Counted from the stretch's first letter, positions 1 to 9,285 are shown. The stretch is 25,136 nucleotides of DNA from Flavobacteriales bacterium UBA1531 (GCA_002323795.1 DCPZ01000043.1:1-25136); one strand, 5' to 3'. Notes: generated by a model from the sequence alone, not told the origin. Made by a program: numbers and translations.

Positions 1-3000
1 TTTGGGTGCCAATTGATGTAGGGTTTTCCAGCTTGTCTCTTGTCGAAAAAACGTAGCGTTCATCTGCATAGCGCAACTCTCCCTCGCCATTCAATAGATT
101 GAGATCAGTTGCGTCACCCTGAGGATCAAGGAATGCGCCATAAATTGTGAATGGCGGCCTGGCAGATGCCATTAAGCCATAGGCCAACAAATCACCATCA
201 GTGTCAACTGGAGGATCTGTGATGGGAATTGCGATTGCCATGGGGTTGATGTCTCCTTCAAAAGCAATCCAACTCCTCTGCATTCGAGAGCATTCTTTCG
301 ACATTTTGACCCCACCTGAGAAATGTAAGAATGGCTCGGTTGATGTCATTTTCACATCTCCAGCATAAGCAAATGCGGGTCCCAGCTTGAACCCTTTTCG
401 TGCCATGATTGCTCCACTCCCAATTGTTCGCAAGCTGTCGTCGACAGTTATTTCATTGAATAATAGGCGCTGAACCTCCCCATTCACTGAGGTGTAATTG
501 TAAAATCCAGTGGCACCAAAATCATACCTTCCCCTTATGTTGATCAAAGCAGAGTCGATCAGGTGGTACTTCGTTGTGGCATTTGTAAGGATTGTAGCCT
601 GACTGAGTTCATCCATTTTTGCTTCTGCCCGAATCGTTAAGCGTCCACTGTCCGGGAAAATTCGTGAATCAGCCACTGCGATTGATTGGACACCCTCACA
701 GTGAAGAAGATCTTCTCCTATTCTGTACGTCGCACTTGAACTCAAGAAATGCAGAGAATCCTGTTCAGGGTGTGCTGAAATGAAGTTTGAAACACTTCGG
801 TCTTCACTGAAGTCAATCGGCAAATCGTCTTGGAAACGATTCGATAACAAGTCGATTTCATCATCGTCCATATACCAACGGAAACGGTCCATGAAACAGA
901 TGTATTGCTGGATGGGCAGGTCGATTTTAGTCTCACCGGAGTTGGGTGTGAAAACACCGATCCGATCTTTAAAATTTAAGTCGCATTGCACGTCATCCGT
1001 TTGAAATGCCGAAATTTTAGATCGATTTCCATCCAAGGTGAAGCTTGCTGAAGAGGACTTTGCCTTGTTCAGGGTAAAATCAAAGGCCTCAGATGTAAGA
1101 ACAGCGTCTTTCAAGGCCAGCGCTCCACTGCCAATGAGGCCTTGCCTTGTCAAGCTAGCTACCCCACTGAAATAGGCTTCTTCATCGTATAAGTCGAAGG
1201 CTTCATTTAAAGTTTTTAGACTCAATACCTCTTCTGTTGGATAAAAGACAAATGCACCTTTGCTGCCATTCATGCCAGATGTATTTCGCTTTTCGCTTGG
1301 CACATTTTGAATAACATCCGCAGCACCTAAGGCAGAATCAGGCAACATGGTGAGTGCAGAGCTCTCGATGTGCGCAGTGATGAAGTCGATTGCTCCACTT
1401 CCTTGCAAACCACGCCCGTCTAATTTTAATTCATCGGTAAAAGTGGCTGCTTCCGAGTAAACTCCAATTCCTGACTCTCCAGAGCTCGTTAAAAGACCCA
1501 AGTAGTAGTCGTCCATGACAGTCAAGGGATGGGTCAAGTCTTCCAAGATCCCTGCTGACACGAGCGTCCCATCGAGTTGGAAACTTGACTTCGTCAGATT
1601 GTCCAGTTTTTGCATTTCGAACGGCTCCACAGCGTAATAAAACTCATCTCTCTGGTATGCACCTTCAAACAAGTCAAGTCGATCATAATAAACGAAGCTC
1701 GTTTTGATGCTCTTGAAAATTGGATATTCCGCATGAAGCTCACTTCTTCTGCCAGAACGATTGGTTGGGTAATCAATTTCAAGGGTGCCAGAAACACCTT
1801 CCAACCGACTTTTTAGCCAATGTCTACTTGGCATTCCACGGCTGTTGAGTTCCGTTTGATTGTAAACACTCAAACGAACAGACTCAATTGCATTGAAGTC
1901 GATTGTGAAGTCTGAATAATCAAAGAAGAGCTCATCTCCTGACATTTCGATATTGCCCGCGTTTATTCTCCCGTCAAAAATAAAGTCACGTCCTTTTCTG
2001 ACAGAAATCTCTCCATTTGCGGGATGTAAAATGACGTCTTTCGCAGCACTTAGTCGTATCGCATCGATTCCATTAATTTGCAAGTGACCATTGAGCAAAC
2101 TCCACTCTGCATTTACGCCATTTACAGGACTTGAGCTGAACCGAATGACGTCGTAATCCATTCGGCCCGTTTTGCAGAGAATGTGTTCGCGTAATTTCGG
2201 TTTTGTCTCGCACCACAACGATTCCGGATTGATGTCCAGGTAGCCCAAATTCGCGAGTTGCATCAGCATCACCCTGGCTTGAACCTCGCTGAGCCTGATG
2301 TGCCGTGCAAAATCTTCTGACATGAATCTAGATCGACCAATTGATTTGGTGAATCTGTAGAGTTCAACAACAGGATTGACCGGATCAATGCCTTGAATGG
2401 CATCAAAAGAAGTTTGCTCAAAATAGTTGGTGCTGGAAAATTGAGCAAGACCCTGGCCTTGGTCGAGAGCTGAACCAATGCGAATCCGAGTGTCATTGAG
2501 TTTCCAGAGGATACCAGAAACATTCCAGTCGAGCTCATGATAGTTGTCTCGAAATGGTTGTTGACCAAGTCCTTCGTCTTGACGATAAGCTGAAATCTGA
2601 TTGCGATCCTGGTTGTACCTGCTTTGGACATCGGGATGGCTTATGGTGTCTCCTCCATAGTGAACAATGAGCTCGGCATGCGAACAGGACCAACCCGATT
2701 GAGAGAACAAAAATTCACTGCCGTGAAATTCCATAAATGTTGTGTCTGACTGGAGCAGCTCAATCTTTGCCAAATCAGATTCACTGCGTATTCCACGGAT
2801 TTTTGATCCTTTGAATTGAACCCCTCCGAAATAAGTGGTTTGGTCATAGATGTCTTTCAGCACAACCATGTCTTCAGCACAACGAAACCTCGGATAACTT
2901 TTGTCCTCTGGACTTTTGACTGATTCGAGTTTTGCGATGAATGCACCTGTTAAGGGGCGCGCAGAAAGTTCGGAATGCATTACGCAACTCGGCACTCGCA

Positions 3001-3745
3001 ACACATCTCCTTTTAAATCTACAGTTAACGCTGGTAATCGCACATAGTTTTCGCTGGGATCAAACAACGTGCCTTCCCAGGTTACAGTGGATGGACCAAT
3101 GAAGCAGCTTTCATCACGCAGATCCCATTCGCCAGATGTGTTGAGCAGCGCAAATTGATCGTGCTGATTGATCGCACTCAAGTCTGCACTCTCAAAAGTG
3201 AGCAAGGGTCGCCCATCTTCCCATTTTAGTTTCCACTTTGCGGAGTCTAATTGCCAGCGGTCATTGCCTGATGCATAAAGCGTATTGCTCGAAATAAGCT
3301 CTGGTGAAAAAGACAAGAATCTGGAGGTGATTTTGCGGTTCTTTCTTTTTAACCACAAGTGATCGGAAAAGTCGTGCCACTCGTTCCATTTTTTTTGTTT
3401 TTCTGGAGAGCACAAGGCTTGGACAGCGTGAAGATAATTGCGAATTTCTTCACTTGCTGATGCTCTATTTTCCTCCATGACGGTTACTGCCGAGTCAACT
3501 TTTGCAATCCATTTTGTTGCGTCTGGAACAGCGCATAGTGCTGGAATGAGTTCTTTCTTCACCCATCTGCTATCTTCCTTTGACACCTTATCCATTAGAA
3601 GGGTCAAGCGAAGCTCAAGGGATTCACACGATTCCATTTGGGCTTGCGATTTAACACCAAAAATCAAGCAGATCAATGCAAGAAAGGTTTGCAATCTGAT
3701 CCCTTTTAAGGAGGGTATTGTTTTCGTGTGTCGAGCCAATCGCAT
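1..3745 (-). CDS. Very large exported protein of unknown function (C-terminus beyond the left edge)
   Basis: Reading the minus strand from the ATG at 3745 gives 1248 codons with no stop down to position 2, so the gene is 3'-truncated by the window. The N-terminus has a basic stretch, a hydrophobic core (FLALICLIFGV) and a plausible signal peptidase site after SQA near residue 35, so export is likely. The first ~150 residues look helical and charged; the rest is beta-rich. Three segments share a Gly-Ser-Gly-Ala core (GLQGSGAI, GLIGSGAL, TIGSGAI; encoded near 1410, 1130 and 415), which suggests repeated beta modules. I see no catalytic motif, lipobox or sorting domain in the visible part. I do not recognise the family with confidence. 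The beta modules faintly recall OstA/LptD-like or AsmA-like envelope proteins, but that is inference only. It lies 39 bp after prmA and is probably co-transcribed with tpiA-prmA. Confidence 0.85.
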   Translation of the reverse strand, partial: MRLARHTKTIPSLKGIRLQTFLALICLIFGVKSQAQMESCESLELRLTLLMDKVSKEDSRWVKKELIPALCAVPDATKWIAKVDSAVTVMEENRASASEEIRNYLHAVQALCSPEKQKKWNEWHDFSDHLWLKRKNRKITSRFLSFSPELISSNTLYASGNDRWQLDSAKWKLKWEDGRPLLTFESADLSAINQHDQFALLNTSGEWDLRDESCFIGPSTVTWEGTLFDPSENYVRLPALTVDLKGDVLRVPSCVMHSELSARPLTGAFIAKLESVKSPEDKSYPRFRCAEDMVVLKDIYDQTTYFGGVQFKGSKIRGIRSESDLAKIELLQSDTTFMEFHGSEFLFSQSGWSCSHAELIVHYGGDTISHPDVQSRYNQDRNQISAYRQDEGLGQQPFRDNYHELDWNVSGILWKLNDTRIRIGSALDQGQGLAQFSSTNYFEQTSFDAIQGIDPVNPVVELYRFTKSIGRSRFMSEDFARHIRLSEVQARVMLMQLANLGYLDINPESLWCETKPKLREHILCKTGRMDYDVIRFSSSPVNGVNAEWSLLNGHLQINGIDAIRLSAAKDVILHPANGEISVRKGRDFIFDGRINAGNIEMSGDELFFDYSDFTIDFNAIESVRLSVYNQTELNSRGMPSRHWLKSRLEGVSGTLEIDYPTNRSGRRSELHAEYPIFKSIKTSFVYYDRLDLFEGAYQRDEFYYAVEPFEMQKLDNLTKSSFQLDGTLVSAGILEDLTHPLTVMDDYYLGLLTSSGESGIGVYSEAATFTDELKLDGRGLQGSGAIDFITAHIESSALTMLPDSALGAADVIQNVPSEKRNTSGMNGSKGAFVFYPTEEVLSLKTLNEAFDLYDEEAYFSGVASLTRQGLIGSGALALKDAVLTSEAFDFTLNKAKSSSASFTLDGNRSKISAFQTDDVQCDLNFKDRIGVFTPNSGETKIDLPIQQYICFMDRFRWYMDDDEIDLLSNRFQDDLPIDFSEDRSVSNFISAHPEQDSLHFLSSSATYRIGEDLLHCEGVQSIAVADSRIFPDSGRLTIRAEAKMDELSQATILTNATTKYHLIDSALINIRGRYDFGATGFYNYTSVNGEVQRLLFNEITVDDSLRTIGSGAIMARKGFKLGPAFAYAGDVKMTSTEPFLHFSGGVKMSKECSRMQRSWIAFEGDINPMAIAIPITDPPVDTDGDLLAYGLMASARPPFTIYGAFLDPQGDATDLNLLNGEGELRYADERYVFSTRDKLENPTSIGTQ

Positions 3746-3784
3746 TGTGTGAAAAATACAACGAACCCACGCGATGTTTGGTAT

Positions 3785-4639
3785 TCAGTGACCTTTGTTT
3801 ACGAACACCAGACAAGACCAGCCATCACGTTCGAAGGTCTGCTCTAGTTTTAAACCATTCGCGTCTGCTTCTTTTTCGAGCATTGGAATGTCCGCAGGAA
3901 AAAAACCGCTCAAGACCAATGCCCCATGACGAATAAGGCACCTGGTGTATTCTGCCATGTCATTCAGTAGGATATTTCGATTGATATTGGCCAGAATCAC
4001 ATCAAATTGAAATTGGAAATTGGTCAGGGATTCCGCATCACCAAGGATTACTTCAATTTTACTGTGAAGCTCATTGCGCTCTATGTTCTCGATGGTGTTG
4101 CGGTAGGACCAGCCATCGTTGTCAATGGCGATGACGCGCTTGGCACCAAGCTTCTTGGCGGCAATTGCTAATGCGCCTGTTCCACAGCCCATGTCTAGGA
4201 CAGTTTGTCCCTTTAATTTGATGGAATGTAAAGCATTCATCATCTGCCAAGTTGTGGGGTGATGTCCTGTGCCAAAGGACATTTCAGGCTGAATGATGAC
4301 GTCCAAGCCGGTCACGGGAGGCTCATGAAAGGGCGCTCGAATCATGATTTTTCCATCCACATCAATGGGTTCATAATTGGACTCCCACTTTGCGTTCCAA
4401 TTTTCAGATTCAATCCATTCTTCTTCAATGACGATTTCTGCAATTGTGCGCAATTCAGAGATCACTCGGCGATATGCTTGATTGTCAAGTTCGTCATCCT
4501 GTGCGTAGGCGACAAGGCAGTCCTCAACCTCTTCGAACATGTCAAATCCACAAGAGCTGAGGAAAACCACGGCAACTTCTCTCGCTGGCAAAATGGGCTT
4601 GCAAAGCATCGACACCCGGAAATACCGTGACTCTTTCAT
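3785..4639 (-). CDS. prmA: Ribosomal protein L11 methyltransferase
   Basis: PrmA uses S-adenosylmethionine to methylate ribosomal protein L11 in the cytoplasm. The Rossmann methyltransferase core is clear in the second half: a PrmA signature reading SFGTGHHPTT near residue 120, the SAM-binding loop DMGCGTGALA near 150, the acidic end of strand 2 (AIDND) near 172, and the DVILANINRN segment near 213. The N-terminal ~100 residues would be the L11-recognition domain. I chose the ATG at 4639; a TTG at 4648 is the only upstream alternative and adds three residues. That gives 284 residues, near the usual family length in Bacteroidota. The gene starts 12 bp after tpiA ends and precedes the large exported protein by 39 bp, so all three probably share a transcript. 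Confidence 0.93.
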   Translation of the reverse strand: MKESRYFRVSMLCKPILPAREVAVVFLSSCGFDMFEEVEDCLVAYAQDDELDNQAYRRVISELRTIAEIVIEEEWIESENWNAKWESNYEPIDVDGKIMIRAPFHEPPVTGLDVIIQPEMSFGTGHHPTTWQMMNALHSIKLKGQTVLDMGCGTGALAIAAKKLGAKRVIAIDNDGWSYRNTIENIERNELHSKIEVILGDAESLTNFQFQFDVILANINRNILLNDMAEYTRCLIRHGALVLSGFFPADIPMLEKEADANGLKLEQTFERDGWSCLVFVNKGH

Positions 4640-4651
4640 TGGTGACAATCT

Positions 4652-5413
4652 TTATGAAGCCTCAGAAGCCGAAATCAGGGCGAGAAAAGACTCGGCGTCC
4701 AATGCAGCGCCACCAATGAGCCCACCGTTTACATCGGGTTTGCCGAAAATTTCATCGGCATTGGACGGTTTGCAGGAGCCTCCGTATAAGATGCGTGTTG
4801 CCTTTGCAATCTTAGAGTCGTATGAAGATGTTAGTTGCTTCCGGATGAATTGGTGCATCTCTTGCGCTTGGTCTGCAGTTGCCGTTACACCCGTTCCGAT
4901 TGCCCAAATCGGTTCATACGCAATGGTGATGTTTGCCATGAGCTCTGGACCGATGTGCATCAGCGCATCTTTTAATTGCTCCGCGATCAACTCGAAATGC
5001 CCCTGCTCCTCGCGCACTGCAAGCGACTCACCGCAACAAAGAAGAACATGTAGGTTGGCAGTCACGGCTTCTTTCACCTTATTGCGAACGACCTCATAGG
5101 TCTCGCCAAACCGATCTCTGCGCTCAGAATGACCAATGATTACATGATTGACTCCACATGATTTTAGCATTTCTGCGGTGAACTCGCCGGTGTGAGCGCC
5201 AGCTGAATTGACGCTGCATTGTTGGGCACTGAGCATTACGTGACTTGACTTGCTTCCATTGGCTGCATAGTGAGCAAGGTATGGCGCGGGAGGAGCCACA
5301 ATAACATCGGTTTTGCGAAGGCTCGGCATTCCATGATTGATATCAGCTATCAATTCTTCCCCTTCTTTCAATAATTTATTGCTCTTCCAATTTCCTGCTA
5401 CGATGTTCCTCAT
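4652..5413 (-). CDS. tpiA: Triose-phosphate isomerase
   Basis: This cytoplasmic TIM-barrel enzyme interconverts dihydroxyacetone phosphate and glyceraldehyde 3-phosphate in glycolysis and gluconeogenesis. At 253 residues it has the standard length. The catalytic residues are all visible: Asn8 and Lys10 in GNWKSNK, His95 in IIGHSERR, and Glu167 in AYEPIWAIGTG, the start of the flexible loop 6. The phosphate-binding GGSCKP (Cys where Val is common) and GLIGGAAL segments are present near the C-terminus. The ATG at 5413 gives the expected MRNIVAGNWK start. It is the first gene of the minus-strand tpiA-prmA-large protein group and is divergent from recQ across about 60 bp. I found no exact TAnnTTTG box in that gap, so its promoter is not assigned. 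Confidence 0.98.
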   Translation of the reverse strand: MRNIVAGNWKSNKLLKEGEELIADINHGMPSLRKTDVIVAPPAPYLAHYAANGSKSSHVMLSAQQCSVNSAGAHTGEFTAEMLKSCGVNHVIIGHSERRDRFGETYEVVRNKVKEAVTANLHVLLCCGESLAVREEQGHFELIAEQLKDALMHIGPELMANITIAYEPIWAIGTGVTATADQAQEMHQFIRKQLTSSYDSKIAKATRILYGGSCKPSNADEIFGKPDVNGGLIGGAALDAESFLALISASEAS

Positions 5414-5474
5414 GACCTTTGTAATAGTTTAAGCGCGAAGTTCGCAATTCGAAATGTTTATATGAACAGAAGTG

Positions 5475-7376
5475 ATGATTGATTCAAACCAAGTTCCATT
5501 TGATGAGAAGCGACTCCTAAAGTTGCTTGCTCAATACTGGGGCTATGGTGAGTTTCGACCTCAACAAGTTGGGCCCATAAAGGCCTTCGCGGGGGGTAGT
5601 GACACACTTGCAGTCATGCCCACAGGTGGTGGCAAGTCGCTTTGCTATCAGATCACAGGGCTGTACAATGGTGGCATTTGCTTGATTGTGTCACCGCTTG
5701 TTGCTCTGATGCGTGATCAGGTAGAGGACCTCAAGACAAGAGGGCTCAGGGCCATCTCGTTGGCTGGAAAGCTGACCTCCAATGATATTGAGCGGCTTCT
5801 GGACAATGCCGAGCGAATGCCAAATTGTTTTTTGTATTGCTCTCCGGAACGTCTCAAGCATCCTCTGCTCCTAGCCCGAATCAAACGTTTAGCTATCCGA
5901 ACAATCGTTTTAGACGAAGCACATTGCATTTCACAATGGGGTCATGACTTTCGCCCTGAATACCGGGATGTCGCGAAGTTAAGAGACGTCTGTCCTCAAG
6001 CGGTTTGGGGTGCGTTTACAGCAACAGCCACTGAATCGGTGATCGCAGACATCCAAATTCAATTGGGACTACGAAACACGGCTTTATTCACGTTTCCAAT
6101 GCAACGTGACAACTTGATTTATTCAGTTCTTCAAACCGGAGATGCCGATGCAGAATTGTTGTCAGCCTTGAAGGCGTCAAATGGCTGTGGTCTGGTTTAT
6201 GTTACCAGTCGATCGAGTGCAGAGTCGTGGTCGAATCGAATGAAAGAATCTGGAGTGTCGGCCGCGGCTTATCACGCTGGCATGTCGTCGGTAGAACGCG
6301 CTTTGGTTCAGGAGGCCTGGATGAAAGGAGAGCGCCGTGTTTTGGCCTGCACAAGCGCCTTTGGCATGGGTGTTGATAAGCAGGACGTGCGGTTTGTGTT
6401 CCATGCCGGTCCGCCACACGATTTAGAAAGCTATGTGCAAGAGGCTGGACGGGCAGGACGGGATGGTAAGCCTAGCGCATGTGTTCTATTCATCAACAAA
6501 GAGGCCTTAACGCTTGGCGAAAAACGAGTGACAGAAAAAGCGCCTCGGATGGACTCAATCCAGCGCATCTATCAGGGGTTGGCCAACCAAGGAGTTGTGC
6601 CGATCGGTTCGAAACCAGAAATCGAAACGATATTTAACCTCGAGACTTGGCTCGAGGCAAATCAGATGAATTCCCTTGAGTGGAAATCAGGAATGGATTT
6701 TTTGCAGCGCTCGGGATATATCAAAAGTCGACGGGATCGACGAGAAGAGCATTTCAAGGTGATTGTTCTAAATCCGGGCTCTTCTGTATTGAAGCAAAAA
6801 AGTCCAGCGTCTTTTGCGTTCTTGTCCGTTTTACAGGAACTTTTCAATTCAAAAAACTCCAACGACGAAGGCATTTCAATTCGTTCGTTATCAGTTGAAT
6901 CAGGCTTGTCAGCGCATCAGTGCAAAGCTGAATTGTTTCGACTTTCGAATTGGGGGTTCATTGAATACCGCCTTGTTTCTTCATGTTACCAAATATCTTG
7001 GTTGAGACCGCGAGAGGAGGCCAAGCATGTTGTCATTCCCAATACGTTGGGAGTTGACTGGGTGCGTGGACTCCATGAAAAATGGCGGTCATTGGTCGAC
7101 TATGTTGAGTCTGACGTTTGCCGTCAAAGTACAATTCAGAATTACTTCCAATTACTGGAGGTTAAGCCCTGTGGATCTTGTGACAATTGCAAAAAAAACG
7201 ATCGAGATTGGGCAAAACAGAAATGGCTGATGCCGATTCCGAGTCAAGGCGAACAGATCGATCTTTTATTCAAACGCGTTCCGATTCGATATAAATCTGT
7301 TTTGCTCCACTTCATGCATGAATGGGCTGAATCCGGAGAAATTGAAATTACTAACCGCACTTTATTTCGTCACTGA
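5475..7376 (+). CDS. recQ: RecQ-family ATP-dependent DNA helicase
   Basis: RecQ is a 3'-5' superfamily 2 helicase acting in recombination and replication-fork repair. The helicase core shows, in order, Walker A TGGGKS near residue 51, LDEAHCISQWGHDFR near 147, TATATES near 183, an AYHAGM segment near 266, and the QEAGRAGRDG arginine-finger motif near 323. A four-cysteine zinc cluster (CRQS... then CGSCDNC) is present, but near residues 549-572, not directly after the helicase lobes. Between them is a ~170-residue segment with a winged-helix-like stretch. There is no HRDC domain. The protein is 633 residues from the ATG at 5475; a GTG at 5472 could also start it. Flavobacteria often carry more than one RecQ, so this may be a paralogue and not the orthologue of E. 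coli RecQ. rlmI follows 49 bp downstream. Confidence 0.94.
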   Translation: MIDSNQVPFDEKRLLKLLAQYWGYGEFRPQQVGPIKAFAGGSDTLAVMPTGGGKSLCYQITGLYNGGICLIVSPLVALMRDQVEDLKTRGLRAISLAGKLTSNDIERLLDNAERMPNCFLYCSPERLKHPLLLARIKRLAIRTIVLDEAHCISQWGHDFRPEYRDVAKLRDVCPQAVWGAFTATATESVIADIQIQLGLRNTALFTFPMQRDNLIYSVLQTGDADAELLSALKASNGCGLVYVTSRSSAESWSNRMKESGVSAAAYHAGMSSVERALVQEAWMKGERRVLACTSAFGMGVDKQDVRFVFHAGPPHDLESYVQEAGRAGRDGKPSACVLFINKEALTLGEKRVTEKAPRMDSIQRIYQGLANQGVVPIGSKPEIETIFNLETWLEANQMNSLEWKSGMDFLQRSGYIKSRRDRREEHFKVIVLNPGSSVLKQKSPASFAFLSVLQELFNSKNSNDEGISIRSLSVESGLSAHQCKAELFRLSNWGFIEYRLVSSCYQISWLRPREEAKHVVIPNTLGVDWVRGLHEKWRSLVDYVESDVCRQSTIQNYFQLLEVKPCGSCDNCKKNDRDWAKQKWLMPIPSQGEQIDLLFKRVPIRYKSVLLHFMHEWAESGEIEITNRTLFRH

Positions 7377-7425
7377 GAAGTGAGGCAGCGCTGTTAATCG
7401 GAGGACTGAAGGTATCTTCGTGTTC

Positions 7426-8616
7426 ATGACAGAGTCAAAAGCTGTTTTTCTGAAGCCCAAAAAAGAAGTAAGTATTTTGAGGAGGCACCCTTGGGTTTTT
7501 AGTGGGGCAATTCGCGCCATTGAGGGGGCAGTCCAATCTGGTGATTTGGTGGCAGTGCATGCCAACAAAGGACGCTTATTAGGCTATGGACACTATTCTT
7601 CAGGAGCTTCAATCGCGGTGAGAATGTTGACTTTTGATGAAACTGTTGTTGATCAGGAATGGTGGAATTCAAAGATCGAAGGCGCCGTAAGAATGCGCAA
7701 AGAATTGAAGTTGATTGATGGGGATCATAATTCCATCTGTAGACTCGTGCACGCAGAAGGTGATGGGATGTCTGGACTCATTGTGGATTATTACGATCGA
7801 GTGGCTGTGGTGCAGACACATTCTCTTGGGATGAGGCATTCCTTAAACGCTATAAAGCAGGGCTTAGTCGATGCCTTAGGGAAGGATTTGGTCGGTATCT
7901 ACAATAAATCCGCAAAGATTTTGCGAAAGTTAAGGGTAGAGTCAGAAGATGCGTGGATTTACGGGAAAGCCCCAAATGCTTGGGCACCTGAAGAATATGG
8001 AGCCGCCTTTGAAATCGACATTCTTCTAGGGCAGAAAACGGGATTCTTCATTGATCAACGTGAGAATCGAAACTTACTGAAGGACTATGCGGCTGGCAAA
8101 AGCGTGCTCAACGTTTTCAGTTATACCGGAGGTTTTTCTGTTACAGCGCTCCTCGGAGGTGCGACAAAGGTAGATAGCCTCGACAGCTCTTCACGCGCTT
8201 TGGAGTTGGCCCATTCCAACGCTTTAGCAAATGGCTTTGCCTCCCAGGTGCACGGTTGTATCGAAGCAGACGCAATGGAATTTTTAAAGTCAGGCGTTGC
8301 TGATTACGACATTGTCGTTTTGGATCCACCGGCATTCGCCAAAAGCGTTTCTGCGCGGCATAAGGCTGTCCAAGGGTATAAGCGAATCAATTCACGAGCA
8401 TTAGAGTCCATGAAGAAAGGGAGTTTACTTTTTACTTTTTCTTGCTCTCAGGCGGTTGACGATCGTCTTTTTACCCATACCATCATCTCTGCGGCAATAC
8501 AGGCTGGACGAGAAGTGCAAATTCTGCACCGTTTGCATCAACCACCAGATCACCCGGTGAGCGCATTCCACCCTGAAGGAGCTTACCTCAAAGGTCTTGT
8601 ACTCAGAGTCAATTGA
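7426..8616 (+). CDS. rlmI: Class I SAM-dependent rRNA large subunit methyltransferase (RlmI-like)
   Basis: This protein is 396 residues from the ATG at 7426, exactly the length of E. coli RlmI, the 23S rRNA m5C1962 methyltransferase. An N-terminal PUA-like RNA-binding domain (residues ~1-75, with RRHPWVFSGAI) is followed by a central RlmI-type domain and a Rossmann methyltransferase. Visible motifs are NVFSYTGGFS (motif I, ~229), DSLDSS (~250), VVLDPPAFAK (motif IV, ~297) and LFTFSCSQAV (motif VI, ~335), in which Cys340 is the expected catalytic cysteine. A GTG at 7420 would add two residues. The gene lies 49 bp after recQ on the same strand with no terminator between, so co-transcription is likely. 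It converges on pdxH with 18 bp between stops. Family membership is firm; the exact nucleotide modified is inferred. Confidence 0.9.
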   Translation: MTESKAVFLKPKKEVSILRRHPWVFSGAIRAIEGAVQSGDLVAVHANKGRLLGYGHYSSGASIAVRMLTFDETVVDQEWWNSKIEGAVRMRKELKLIDGDHNSICRLVHAEGDGMSGLIVDYYDRVAVVQTHSLGMRHSLNAIKQGLVDALGKDLVGIYNKSAKILRKLRVESEDAWIYGKAPNAWAPEEYGAAFEIDILLGQKTGFFIDQRENRNLLKDYAAGKSVLNVFSYTGGFSVTALLGGATKVDSLDSSSRALELAHSNALANGFASQVHGCIEADAMEFLKSGVADYDIVVLDPPAFAKSVSARHKAVQGYKRINSRALESMKKGSLLFTFSCSQAVDDRLFTHTIISAAIQAGREVQILHRLHQPPDHPVSAFHPEGAYLKGLVLRVN

Positions 8617-8634
8617 TTCGATGCACATAAGAAG

Positions 8635-9285
8635 TCAAGGGTCCAGTTGATCAAGCTTCCACGTTGATTTCGAATTGTTTCGAAGCTGATACCGCCATCT
8701 ATTGTGCAGCCTACTCGGACGTCCTTGCCAAAACTCGATGGATTCAACTGCAATGTCATACCCCCCCCAAAAATCAGGTCGCGGAATTGATTCAGTTTCT
8801 TCGAAACGACGAGCGGTGAGGTTTACACGATCTTCAATCTTCGGGGATACATTGACAGCGCTTTGCTGAGAAGTCCAGGCACCTACTTGGCTGCCACGTG
8901 GCCGAGAAGCGAAATAATCGTCGCTCACTTCAGCAGTACATCTTGACGCTTTGCCAACGATGCGGACCTGTCGTTCCAAGTCTCGCCAAAAAAAATTGAC
9001 ACAAACGTTCGGATTAGCATCGATTTCTTTGCCTTTCTGAGAACGGTAATTCGTGAAAAATCGAATGCCTTTGTCTGTGACTGATCTCAATAGCACGATT
9101 CGCGAGCTTGGATTGCCGAACTCATCAACGGTTGATAGACACATCGCATTGTAGTCGTTTGCGTCCCCCTTTGCCGCATCAATTAACCAGCTTTCAAGAA
9201 GCTCTATGGGATTTTCGGGCAAGTCACTGCGAGTTAGCTCCTGCTTTTGGTAGTCCTTGCGGACTTTTTGAACGTTTGAATCCAT
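8635..9285 (-). CDS. pdxH: Pyridoxamine 5'-phosphate oxidase
   Basis: PdxH is the FMN-dependent cytoplasmic enzyme that oxidises pyridoxine or pyridoxamine phosphate to pyridoxal 5'-phosphate (vitamin B6 synthesis and salvage). At 216 residues it has the normal length and all family landmarks: SSRIVLLRS and YRSQKG (FMN binding), NFFWRDLERQVRI, SRPRGSQVGAWTSQQS, and the C-terminal WGGY...IEFWQGRPSRLHNRWRY. The usual RLHDR reads RLHNR here, and the protein ends LDQLDP where RLAP is common; both look like mild variants, not damage. The WGG of the signature is encoded by a run of eight G on the coding strand (8761-8768). The gene is monocistronic in appearance, convergent with rlmI and divergent from the 74-residue gene, with a candidate promoter at 9342-9349. 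Confidence 0.97.
   Translation of the reverse strand: MDSNVQKVRKDYQKQELTRSDLPENPIELLESWLIDAAKGDANDYNAMCLSTVDEFGNPSSRIVLLRSVTDKGIRFFTNYRSQKGKEIDANPNVCVNFFWRDLERQVRIVGKASRCTAEVSDDYFASRPRGSQVGAWTSQQSAVNVSPKIEDRVNLTARRFEETESIPRPDFWGGYDIAVESIEFWQGRPSRLHNRWRYQLRNNSKSTWKLDQLDP

Noticed and set aside
742..2847. Several short frames on both strands (60-120 codons) across the left end
   Set aside because: All sit inside the single 1248-codon minus-strand frame, which has a signal peptide and coherent beta-rich composition throughout.
3438..3936. Plus-strand open frames near the start of the large exported protein
   Set aside because: They lie opposite the signal-peptide region and the prmA end; compositions are rich in Ser, Arg and Cys and look non-coding.
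4259..5099. Plus-strand open frames (123 and 186 codons) opposite prmA and tpiA
   Set aside because: They are antisense shadows of two well-recognised genes and have no motif of their own.
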